55,400 bases of DNA, taken from positions 1 through 55,400 of the forward strand of contig CALHTB010000070.1 in NCBI GenBank assembly GCA_938038785.1, written 5' to 3'. Of the stretch, positions 48,762 through 55,400 are shown piece by piece (position 1 is the stretch's first letter; every line of letters starts with the position of its first letter). The notes beneath the pieces were generated by a model. It ran no database searches and was not told where the DNA came from. It saw only the letters and a program-made list of their open reading frames with translations. Position numbers and translations under genes: made by a program. Origin of the DNA: an uncultured Acidimicrobiales bacterium. Its GTDB lineage: Bacteria > Actinomycetota > Acidimicrobiia > Acidimicrobiales > SHLQ01.

Positions 48762-50909
48762 ATGAACGATTCGAACAAACCGGACCGAACGACCACTCGT
48801 CAGCCGGCGGCTCTCTTGGCCGTCGTGGCAGTAATCGCCAGCATTTTGGCCGTGGCCACTGTTGGAACTGTCGGTGCCCAAAGCAGCGATCAGATCTACA
48901 GCCTCAGCGCTTCAAACGTGAGCAATTCGGCCACCGCGTGGCGCCTCACCGATGGAACGCTGGGCACCGACGACAACGCGTCGTGGGAAAACCCGAATCC
49001 GTGGAACGCCGGCAACTATCCAATGATCGCCGAGATCAGCCTCGGTGGGACCTTCCAGCTCAGCTCGCTTCGCTACTACGTCGGAAACTTGACCCAAGGC
49101 AATGACGACGTCCTCTTCGAGTATTCGACAACCGCAAGCGGCGATGACTTTCAGTGGCTCACGCGGCAGAATTCGAGACATCAGTGGGGCGAGTGGGCCT
49201 CGGTGCAGCTCAATGGCCAATGGGCCCAACGTGTGCGGGTGATTTTCCTCGAACAGAACGACCGATTCAACATCGGCGAACTGCAGCTGTTCGGCACAGA
49301 GGTGGGTCAGCCAACCACGTCAACTGCGGCCCCAACAACCACTACATCCACCACCGCGCCGACGTCCACAACGTCGACGTCGGTCCCGGTCGCAACGACC
49401 ACAACCACCGCGCCAACAACCACCACAACCACCACGGTCCCGGGTACGGGACAAACTGGAGATTTGCCTCGGTCGGCTGTTCCAGGCCCCAACATTGTTC
49501 GGGCACATGGCTTTGGCACGTGGCCGAGCAGCCACCTAAGCGACAGCTGCCGCGACCTCCACGACCGTTACTGGGTGCAAGGCCAGAACGCAGGCATCAG
49601 TGCCGACCCCACCCATCCCGACAATCGGGCGTACCACACGTGGCATCCGGCTATCGATGTGCACCCCGAGACCGGTGAAGTGTGCGACTACGGACATGAG
49701 CACGGCACCTCGCCACTTCTGGCACCAGCTGATGTGTTCGAGTTGTCGGGTGGTTGGCCCGCCTTTGGTTACGCGGCCGCCCAGGCCGGAACCGACCGCC
49801 ACGAAGACCACTTCGGCCACAAGGTGACCGTTGCCCGGTTCGCTGCCGCAATCGGGAACGGCGCTGGCGATGAAACCCTGTATGACGCTGGGTTCGAATG
49901 CAATTGGCTATCGAAGCTCCACCAGGGATCTCACAGCCTCGACGCGTTTGCTAACCACCTCCACGAGTACTTCCTCACCATCCAATGTTTCGACGGAAAG
50001 AACGCGCAGGGCGTACGCACGGGCAACATCGTGGGAACCGAATTCTCCGTGAAGCTTCTTTATACCTATGGCCGTCCGAACCGTTTCATCGAGGAAAACT
50101 GTGCGGAGGCACGCGACTTCGACGTCAGCGTCCTGAGAGGTCCAAACGGCGAAACGCTTGATCGTGCGTCGGTCGAAGCACCGGTCACCAATGCTGCTGT
50201 GCCGAACGACAGGGCGTTCGTTTGTTCCAACGCCCTGCAGTGGCGCAGCCTGGATCAACGTTCCGAGCATGCGGTTGCCTATACCGACATCTGGACTGAC
50301 TTTGTTGAGATCAGCAACCCCAATGGCGACGGCGTCATCCAAATTCAGCCGTACTACTTGGTGAAGAACGCATCACGAATCATCGAAGGATTCGAAAACG
50401 GCGGAGATCCAAGCCAAGTCATGCGCACAATCGACCTCTGCTATGGCGCTGACGGGCAGAAACTCAACCTCCGATACTGCGAAGAGGCACCGGCTACGAA
50501 CCCGGGTTGGAACAGCCCGCTGTCGCCGTTCAACGGAGCGCTAAGGGCGGTGCACTTCAAGGCGGTCACGCTGAACAACGAGGGTGGCGCAGCGGTGTTC
50601 TGCACCAACGCCTTTGGCCGTCAAGTGGACGACGAGTTGCCGTGCGATCGAGGCAATATCGAGCAGCGAGCGGCAAGTTACACCAACGACTTCAACAACG
50701 GCCGGTTCAGCCGGAATGGCCGTAGCGGCAACGTGGCTGGCTCGATCTGGGCCGAGATTCCCGGAGGGGAACGGACAACGACGCGCAGCCTCGGTGGCGG
50801 AGCGTACGAATCGAACGGCATCGGTTTCGAGTTCATCATCGATAATCGGAACCCCGACGACAACGGCGACGGTCAGCCAGACGGAGCGAACCTACGAGGC
50901 CAGAACTAG
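48762..50909 (+). CDS. Large secreted protein with F5/8-type-C-like and unknown domains
   Basis: A 715-residue secreted protein. After a signal segment (AALLAVVAVIASILAVATVGTVGAQ) comes a discoidin-like domain (about 45-175, SNSATAWRLTDGTLGTDDNASWENP, FNIGELQLFGTE), which commonly binds carbohydrate. A Thr-rich linker of about 50 residues follows, then a region of about 480 residues with HGFGTWPSSHLSDSC, HEDHFGHKVTV and paired cysteines that I do not recognise; its several His/Asp clusters could bind metal. The C-terminal end is Asp/Asn-rich (NPDDNGDGQPDG), like an EF-type Ca loop. It starts 80 bases after the membrane protein and may share its regulation. Confidence 0.82.
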   Translation: MNDSNKPDRTTTRQPAALLAVVAVIASILAVATVGTVGAQSSDQIYSLSASNVSNSATAWRLTDGTLGTDDNASWENPNPWNAGNYPMIAEISLGGTFQLSSLRYYVGNLTQGNDDVLFEYSTTASGDDFQWLTRQNSRHQWGEWASVQLNGQWAQRVRVIFLEQNDRFNIGELQLFGTEVGQPTTSTAAPTTTTSTTAPTSTTSTSVPVATTTTTAPTTTTTTTVPGTGQTGDLPRSAVPGPNIVRAHGFGTWPSSHLSDSCRDLHDRYWVQGQNAGISADPTHPDNRAYHTWHPAIDVHPETGEVCDYGHEHGTSPLLAPADVFELSGGWPAFGYAAAQAGTDRHEDHFGHKVTVARFAAAIGNGAGDETLYDAGFECNWLSKLHQGSHSLDAFANHLHEYFLTIQCFDGKNAQGVRTGNIVGTEFSVKLLYTYGRPNRFIEENCAEARDFDVSVLRGPNGETLDRASVEAPVTNAAVPNDRAFVCSNALQWRSLDQRSEHAVAYTDIWTDFVEISNPNGDGVIQIQPYYLVKNASRIIEGFENGGDPSQVMRTIDLCYGADGQKLNLRYCEEAPATNPGWNSPLSPFNGALRAVHFKAVTLNNEGGAAVFCTNAFGRQVDDELPCDRGNIEQRAASYTNDFNNGRFSRNGRSGNVAGSIWAEIPGGERTTTRSLGGGAYESNGIGFEFIIDNRNPDDNGDGQPDGANLRGQN

Positions 50910-50967
50910 TCAAAATTGGGGGACTGGTTCGATCGAGGCCATCACGGCACGTTCTTCCTGAACCCCG

Positions 50968-51378
50968 CTAGTCGAAGACGATCGTATTCGTCTCCGCCGA
51001 TTCGTCGTAGGGGAACTCGGGCGAGATAGTGAATTCGACTTCTGCTTCAATGAGGTCTCGCCGGTGTCGTTGAACGTTCGCTGCACGACCTTCAAAGATC
51101 AACATTGGTGCGGTTGCGTCATTAGGTCCGGCGGCAAGCTCCTTTGCCTGGAGCAGATTGATGTTGGCAACCTTCGCGACCGCTTTCAATTGAGCTACGG
51201 ACGGTTTGTCGTGGGCGAGGAGATGAATTCGGTACGTCGTTGTGTCCACGTCGATGTCGGGCAACTTCGTCGTAGCGAGGAGTGGTTGTCCACACTCAAT
51301 GCAATACGAGACCAGTGAACTTCCTTCGTGTCGAGTTCCGATTGTGGGCGACTCACATTCACAGCGGTTTACATTCAT
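50968..51378 (-). CDS. Probable immunity protein with L7/L12-C-terminal-like fold
   Basis: A 136-residue protein. The N terminus has a Cys-x-Cys and a later Cys-x2-Cys (RCECESPT, YCIECGQP), a likely zinc knuckle. The rest (about 55-120) follows the C-terminal domain of ribosomal protein L7/L12: VAQLKAVAKVANINLLQAKELAAGP, then an acidic helix and AEVEFTI. GGAGGAA sits before the ATG, which overlaps the stop of the toxin gene by 4 bases (51375-51378). In polymorphic toxin loci the gene directly after the toxin is usually its immunity gene, so it likely neutralises the C-terminal domain of that toxin. No direct evidence for binding exists. Confidence 0.7.
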   Translation of the reverse strand: MNVNRCECESPTIGTRHEGSSLVSYCIECGQPLLATTKLPDIDVDTTTYRIHLLAHDKPSVAQLKAVAKVANINLLQAKELAAGPNDATAPMLIFEGRAANVQRHRRDLIEAEVEFTISPEFPYDESAETNTIVFD

Positions 51379-52889
51379 CGATTTCCTCCAGGTTGAAACG
51401 TTTGCCAAGATCCTGGCTGGCTCATGTTTGGGCCCACTCCGGTCGCTGTATTTCTCGGTGGCGCGATCGCGCTGCTTCCGTTAGGCCAATACCAAAGAGT
51501 GTTGTCGGGTGCCGTCACTTCGACTCCAAGTCTGTTTGCGAGATTCTGGGCGAATCCATCGCTGCGGCACCCAGTGTTGCAGGACAACAGCCTGATCGGT
51601 CCGCCGGTGTAATTAGCGTCGTTCGTGATCAGGTCGGCTGCCACACGGTGATCGATCATGATCTGTCTTCCATCGAGGTCGTATCTCACTGCGTCTGGGC
51701 TTCCGTGAACCACAACATCGAACATCCCGTCTGGGTCCACGTCCGGGCGGTTCGCAGCGAACTGACGAGTTCTGTCTGTCGGATCTATCCAATTGGCATC
51801 AAGAGCACCTGCGTTCGGTGTTCCAGCCGCGACGCCATCACCCCGCCGGAGGATGCCGGCGTTTTCGAGCCAGCGTTTGGCCCATTGGAGGGCTTCGTCG
51901 AGGTTGCGGAAGACCATGCCGCTGGCTGCAGCTTTGATGGCTGGCTTCGCCAAGGTTGCTGCTTGGCCGATGCCGGGGATGAGCGCGATCGAAGCGAGGG
52001 CGGCGTCTAGCCATTCGCCTTCGGCTGCGTACCATGCTGCGTTGATGCCGTCGGCGGCGTTGCCGACGACGGGGACCATGCCGACGATGTCGAGGGTGAG
52101 GTGGCCTATGTCGGAGAATGACCAGCCGTCGTCGCTTTGGCTGATGCCGAGATAGTCGCGGGCGTCGGTTGAGCTCTCGGCCATGGCCAGGACGGTGCGG
52201 GCGTGTTCGACTTGTTCGTCGGTGTAGTAGCCGTGTTCGTTGTCGATCATGGCTTTGAGGTCGTTGGTTGACCAGATGCCGTCGGCTTCTTTGTTGCCCC
52301 AGCCGTCGTCGCGGTCTTGTCGGGCTGTGTCGAGAATGTCGCGGATCTCGTCGAGCGACTGGTTCGCTTGATCGAGCGGCGAGAGTTCGGCTTCGACTTG
52401 GGTCCATGCTTGGGCTTCCATACGTCGGAACATGGCCATGTTGTCGTTACGAGTGCGCGCTTTTTCGGCGGCGATGGTGTCGGAGAAATCGGCGCCAGCG
52501 AGGATTTGTTGTTTGGCTCGGGCAGCTTCCTCTTCGGTGAGGCCTGCGTCTTGGAGGGCGGCGTCGAGGTCGAACGTTCCGTTCGGCCCGCCAGTCGTGG
52601 GCGCATACGCCTGGACTTTGCCTGATACGCCGATGGGTTGAGCGTCGGTGGTTTTCATCCAATCGACCCGCCACGCAAGGTCGCGGCCATCGGTTCGTAG
52701 GTCGATGGCAACGGTGTTGAGTGCGGGCATCGGCCCATACAGCGGGCTGGATGATTGTTCGAGGAGCCCGTTGGCTTCGGCCATAAGCGACGACAGCGAG
52801 GTGAGTGCGTTGCTGACATCGGCAGCGACGTTGTCGTAACTGTCGGCGAGATCTTCCGCTGAGCGAACTTGCATCTGAACAATTGGCAC
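51375..52889 (-). CDS. Polymorphic toxin with PT-TG-like linker and caspase-like C-terminal tip
   Basis: A 504-residue protein. The N-terminal part (about 1-215) is a WXG/LXG-like helical delivery region with no signal peptide. About 265-310 is a hydrophobic pre-toxin segment (LDIVGMVPVVGNAADGINAAWYAAEGEWLDAALASIALIPGIG). The tip (about 350-490) contains FDVVVHGSPDAV with His395 and RLLSCNTGCRSDG with Cys437, the His-Gly and Cys spacing of clan-CD proteases (C80-like); this reading is inference. GTG at 52889 is the start because a promoter places its transcript start there; ATG at 52874 is an alternative. The core is shared with the toxin at the right edge, whose tip differs. Confidence 0.8.
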   Translation of the reverse strand: MPIVQMQVRSAEDLADSYDNVAADVSNALTSLSSLMAEANGLLEQSSSPLYGPMPALNTVAIDLRTDGRDLAWRVDWMKTTDAQPIGVSGKVQAYAPTTGGPNGTFDLDAALQDAGLTEEEAARAKQQILAGADFSDTIAAEKARTRNDNMAMFRRMEAQAWTQVEAELSPLDQANQSLDEIRDILDTARQDRDDGWGNKEADGIWSTNDLKAMIDNEHGYYTDEQVEHARTVLAMAESSTDARDYLGISQSDDGWSFSDIGHLTLDIVGMVPVVGNAADGINAAWYAAEGEWLDAALASIALIPGIGQAATLAKPAIKAAASGMVFRNLDEALQWAKRWLENAGILRRGDGVAAGTPNAGALDANWIDPTDRTRQFAANRPDVDPDGMFDVVVHGSPDAVRYDLDGRQIMIDHRVAADLITNDANYTGGPIRLLSCNTGCRSDGFAQNLANRLGVEVTAPDNTLWYWPNGSSAIAPPRNTATGVGPNMSQPGSWQTFQPGGNR

Positions 52890-52896
52890 AACACGA

Positions 52897-52925
52897 AAGA
52901 TAACGAAAGCACACAACTCCGTCAA
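52897..52925 (-). promoter_or_regulatory. Promoter for the polymorphic toxin gene, probably leaderless
   Basis: On the minus strand TTGACG (52925-52920) and TATCTT (52902-52897) are 17 bases apart. The expected start site, 7 bases further, is the GTG at 52889. No ribosome site precedes either possible start, consistent with a leaderless mRNA. Confidence 0.6.
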
Positions 52926-52999
52926 CTTGAACGTTGGACTGTGTTGTTCCCCGGCCGACCTTCGTTGACACCTAGGTGGAAGTCGGCGTAGCCCCGGCT

Positions 53000-53380
53000 T
53001 TAGACGACTTCGACACCAAAATCATTTGCGTATGCGGCGAGAGCTTCGATGTCGGCCTTGTCGCCGGTAAGGACCGTCCCGCCCGGTTCTGCCAGAGCGA
53101 CTACAAGTGCATCGACTGCTGAGCCGGTTCGTGCCTTGCGTCGAAGTTCGGCGGCTCGGCGTGCGGTGTGTTCAGTGACCGTGGTGTCGATAATGCACAT
53201 CTTGATGAAGCGATGAGTGTTCGCATCTCGTCGCGGGTCTCCTCGAAGAGATTCAACCAACACCATTGACGGGATTATGGGCGGCCATAAGTCCTCGTCG
53301 GTCAGTGCTCGGATGAGCGCGGCAGCTGTCTTAGTGCGAGCAGATAGGCGGGACAACCCGCCGCTGTCGAGCACGAGCAC
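53000..53380 (-). CDS. VapC-like PIN-domain toxin
   Basis: A 126-residue PIN-domain protein starting with GTG one base after the antitoxin stop. The acidic catalytic residues are Asp5 (LVLDSGG), Glu43 (VLVESLRG), Asp90 (GSAVDALVVA) and Asp107/Asp110 (TGDKAD), which is the full Mg-site set for an RNase. The longer open frame to 53485 would overlap most of the antitoxin and is rejected. It should cleave tRNA or rRNA when the antitoxin decays. Confidence 0.85.
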   Translation of the reverse strand: MLVLDSGGLSRLSARTKTAAALIRALTDEDLWPPIIPSMVLVESLRGDPRRDANTHRFIKMCIIDTTVTEHTARRAAELRRKARTGSAVDALVVALAEPGGTVLTGDKADIEALAAYANDFGVEVV

Positions 53381-53381
53381 G

Positions 53382-53630
53382 TCAGCTGGCTTGTCTGGAT
53401 GTCCGAGTGCGAATGCGTCGTGCGATCGCTTTGGCCTGAGCGTCGGCGCGTGCGCTGGGCTCGCCCACCTCGGCCTCGAGCTCATCGAGATACTGCTCGG
53501 TCTCGGTCAGTGCGTTTAGTCGTTCGACCTCGGCTCGCACGGCGACCTGAAGAAGCTCGGACGCGGGCAGACCACGCTGTTTGAGCTCGTCATAGAGGTC
53601 TTCGGGCAAGTACACCTGAACTCGTGGCAT
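53382..53630 (-). CDS. Ribbon-helix-helix antitoxin for the PIN toxin
   Basis: An 82-residue protein with an N-terminal RHH pattern (MPRVQVYLPEDLYDELKQRGLPASELLQVAV) that binds DNA as a dimer, and an acidic then basic C terminus. The start at 53630 is supported by a TATAGT box (53643-53638) that ends 7 bases before the ATG, giving a leaderless transcript. An ATG two codons upstream is too close to that box. It precedes the toxin with a 1-base gap. Confidence 0.82.
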   Translation of the reverse strand: MPRVQVYLPEDLYDELKQRGLPASELLQVAVRAEVERLNALTETEQYLDELEAEVGEPSARADAQAKAIARRIRTRTSRQAS

Positions 53631-53671
53631 ACGCATAACTATACACACATCGCCTTGTTGGCCTTCGGGGT

Positions 53672-54157
53672 TCACCGTTGGCGCTGACGTTTGCGAGCTC
53701 GTCGTTGTGCTCGGTTCAACCGACCTCCGGTGCCGGTGCTGGCCTTGGGGTCGGAGAGGTCGACCTGGGTCGATGCGCAGCACGGACAAGCAAGCTCTGC
53801 TCCGAGCTGCAGTTGAACAACATCGACGGTGCTTGGTTCTTCGCCGTAGTACTCGCGCCACATGTTGAGCAGGTCGCCGTCGAGATGGTCGGCATGTACG
53901 CGGACGGCCTGGAAGTCGTCGAAGTCGTCAAGGCTCGCTCCGTCCCTCAACTCTTCGATGACCCACGTGAGCAAGACGACTGCGTCGTGGTTGTCGAGGT
54001 TGGTGATGACGAGTTCGGGAAGGTCGAAACTCTTCGAGAGGCCGATGGTGTAGGTCCACGCCACGTTGTTGGGGTCGGATAGGACTCCTTGCACGGTGTA
54101 TCCGTTGGCGATGATTCGCATCTCCATGTCGGAGAGAATTCGGTCGAGAAAGCGCAT
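53672..54157 (-). CDS. DUF4262-like protein
   Basis: A 161-residue protein. The N-terminal two thirds (about 5-105) follow DUF4262: a GYTVQGVLSDPNNVAWTYTIGL opening, then FDLPELVITNLDNHDAVVLL. The C-terminal part has CPCC and a very basic tail (NRAQRRARKRQRQR), a likely small metal or nucleic-acid-binding element. The ATG at 54157 is favoured by GGAG at good spacing. DUF4262 genes are common around polymorphic toxins and may be immunity or defence proteins. Here it lies between a VapBC pair and a DUF4926/DUF6883 pair, which fits but does not prove that role. Confidence 0.7.
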   Translation of the reverse strand: MRFLDRILSDMEMRIIANGYTVQGVLSDPNNVAWTYTIGLSKSFDLPELVITNLDNHDAVVLLTWVIEELRDGASLDDFDDFQAVRVHADHLDGDLLNMWREYYGEEPSTVDVVQLQLGAELACPCCASTQVDLSDPKASTGTGGRLNRAQRRARKRQRQR

Positions 54158-54308
54158 GTCGGTGCTCCGGTGAAATGCCCTTGGCGGGCCGGGTTCAGTG
54201 GGGAGCACTCATCGCTGTGCAACCGAAGCGTGAGGTGAAACGGCACGAAGACGTATCACCTGTTTGAAAGATTAGTGATGTGCTGTGACATCACCGGAGC
54301 CGTCGCTG

Positions 54309-54545
54309 CTATTCCTCTTCTTCGCTAAGAGTTGTAGAGCTTGGGTCAACGCAGTTGGCGTCGACAATCATGTCTGGGGAGACAGCACCTAGAAACAGGG
54401 AGGAGCCGTCGTCACCAAGCACCTCAATCTCGTAGGCGGGGGAAGGGTCGGTGTGGATTTCGAGAACGACAGCTATCGACCCGGCCAAGACATCGCTGCC
54501 CGGAATGTCCTTTGTGAGTGAGACTGTGGAGTATTGCTGAATCAT
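54309..54545 (-). CDS. DUF4926-like small immunity protein
   Basis: A 78-residue protein with the SH3-like pattern of DUF4926 (STVSLTKDIPGSDVLAGSIAVVLEIHT, YEIEVLGDDGSSLF) and an acidic tail. It begins 4 bases inside the end of the larger gene (ATGA overlap, 54542-54545). DUF4926 proteins are found directly after DUF6883-tipped toxins in other bacteria (from memory), and the C-terminal tip of the overlapping gene looks like DUF6883, so immunity function is likely. Confidence 0.75.
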   Translation of the reverse strand: MIQQYSTVSLTKDIPGSDVLAGSIAVVLEIHTDPSPAYEIEVLGDDGSSLFLGAVSPDMIVDANCVDPSSTTLSEEEE

Positions 54546-55400
54546 TTGACTAAGAGTGTAACTAGGCGTGGTGTGGTGGAGCCTGGAGTGTAGATCCAGG
54601 CGGTCCGGACGACGGCTGTGCCCTTAGGTCCAGTGACCGGAATGTCAACACTGAATCGAGTTCCATGCTGGTCAACCTTGCCAGGGCTTGGTGTGTTCTT
54701 CGTAACGCCCTCCTGAATTTGTCGTAGCAGATCATCAGCGTTGGACTGGTTGAACCCAAGCGCCGACTCAAACACTCGGGCCTTGTTCTTTCCAACAGGG
54801 TGTGTCGGACTGAGCGCGTAGTTCGTCAACTTGCCGGGATCGATGATGGCTCGATCGGCTCCAATGAGCCGGCTCGCACCTTCTTCAACTATCTCAACAG
54901 CCTCATCACCGTTCTTTGCAAACAGACCTGCATCGTCGATCCACTTTTTGATCCATCGGATGGCTTCGTCGAGGCTTTTGAAAGCAATGCCAGCTGCAGC
55001 GGCTGCGATTGTGGCTTTGGCGGCGATGGCGACTTCGCCGATTCCGGGGAGCATGCCGACAGCGGAGAGCCCGGCGTTGAGGTAGTCGCCTTCGGCTGCG
55101 TACCAGGCGGCGTGGATTGCATCTGCTGGTGAGCCAACAACTGGCAACATGCCGACGATGTCGAGGGTGAGGTGGGCGATGTCGGTGAATGACCAGCCTT
55201 CGTCGCTTTGGCTGATGCCGAGGTAGTCGCGGGCGTCGGTGGATGATTCGGCCATGGCCAGGACGGTGCGGGCGTGTTCGACTTGTTCGTCGGTGTAGTA
55301 GCCGTGTTCGTTTTCGATCATGGCTTTGAGGTCGTTGGTTGACCAGATGCCGTCGGCTTCTTTGTTGCCCCTCCCGTCGTCGCGGTCTTGGCGGGCGGTG
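54542..55400 (-). CDS. Polymorphic toxin with DUF6883-like tip (5' end outside the window)
   Basis: The visible 285 residues start with the same core as the toxin at 51375: NKEADGIWSTNDLKAMI, NEHGYYTDEQVEHARTVLAM, then the hydrophobic LDIVGMLPVVGSPADAIHAAWYAAEGD stretch. The tip (about the last 100 residues) reads KLTNYALSPTHPVGKNKARVF followed by ESALGFNQSNADDLL, which matches my memory of DUF6883 toxin domains, and ends in TPRLVTLLVK. The gene continues past the right edge. Its core is nearly identical to that of the first toxin over about 70 residues, but the tips are unrelated, which is typical of toxin swapping. Confidence 0.8.
   Translation of the reverse strand, partial: TARQDRDDGRGNKEADGIWSTNDLKAMIENEHGYYTDEQVEHARTVLAMAESSTDARDYLGISQSDEGWSFTDIAHLTLDIVGMLPVVGSPADAIHAAWYAAEGDYLNAGLSAVGMLPGIGEVAIAAKATIAAAAAGIAFKSLDEAIRWIKKWIDDAGLFAKNGDEAVEIVEEGASRLIGADRAIIDPGKLTNYALSPTHPVGKNKARVFESALGFNQSNADDLLRQIQEGVTKNTPSPGKVDQHGTRFSVDIPVTGPKGTAVVRTAWIYTPGSTTPRLVTLLVK

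Overview
The window looks like chromosome of a high-GC (about 60% by eye) free-living actinobacterium, probably of the Acidimicrobiia/Ilumatobacter type. This is an inference from a resuscitation-promoting-factor (Rpf) domain, a DUF2510 domain, an LAxTG (class E) sortase signal, promoters placed for leaderless transcripts, and many secreted proteins with Thr/Pro linkers. No rRNA, tRNA, CRISPR array, integrase or transposase was seen.

Left part (1-14.2 kb): a catabolic group comes first. It holds a 2-oxoglutarate/Fe(II) oxygenase, a PEP-mutase/isocitrate-lyase-family lyase, an N-carbamoylsarcosine-amidase-like hydrolase and a clear RutA pyrimidine monooxygenase. A MarR regulator divergent from a YceI protein, with palindromic operators between them, follows, then a mutarotase-like epimerase and a nitroreductase. 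Next are two divergent lipoprotein genes. The second (8128-8904) is a thioredoxin-fold lipoprotein in which an in-frame TGA stands exactly where the first cysteine of CxxC belongs, with a hairpin downstream that fits a bacterial SECIS: a strong selenoprotein candidate. After that come an RTX-Rpf fusion, a TylF-like methyltransferase, a degenerate NERD-like protein, and a divergent pair of an aspartoacylase/AstE-like hydrolase and a RimK-like ligase fused to a TrkA-C domain.

Middle part (14.2-40.7 kb): a repeat-rich non-coding stretch leads to two paralogous secreted beta-helix proteins that flank a polar amino-acid ABC transporter (binding protein, hairpin, permease, ATPase) and a VOC protein. 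Two tandem dimethylglycine/sarcosine-dehydrogenase-like flavoproteins with GcvT tails are separated by a 60-bp tandem repeat that forms hairpins. An RTX-DUF1996 secreted protein, a frameshifted DUF2510-DUF805 membrane protein and a giant cell-wall protein of 3226 residues with 15 DUF11-like repeats follow.

Right part (40.7-55.4 kb): this holds signalling and conflict genes. A receptor Ser/Thr kinase overlaps an FHA-winged-helix protein. Then come a secreted protein, an AbrB/PIN-like toxin-antitoxin pair with a palindromic operator, a lipoprotein HtrA protease divergent from an ECF sigma factor, a membrane protein overlapping the sigma gene (possible anti-sigma), and another secreted protein. 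The right end is a polymorphic-toxin island. Two toxins share a core but have different C-terminal tips (one with a His-Gly...Ser-Cys dyad, one DUF6883-like). Each overlaps a small gene on its 3' side, likely its immunity gene (one L7/L12-fold-like, one DUF4926-like). A VapBC-type pair and a DUF4262 gene lie between them. The second toxin runs off the right edge.
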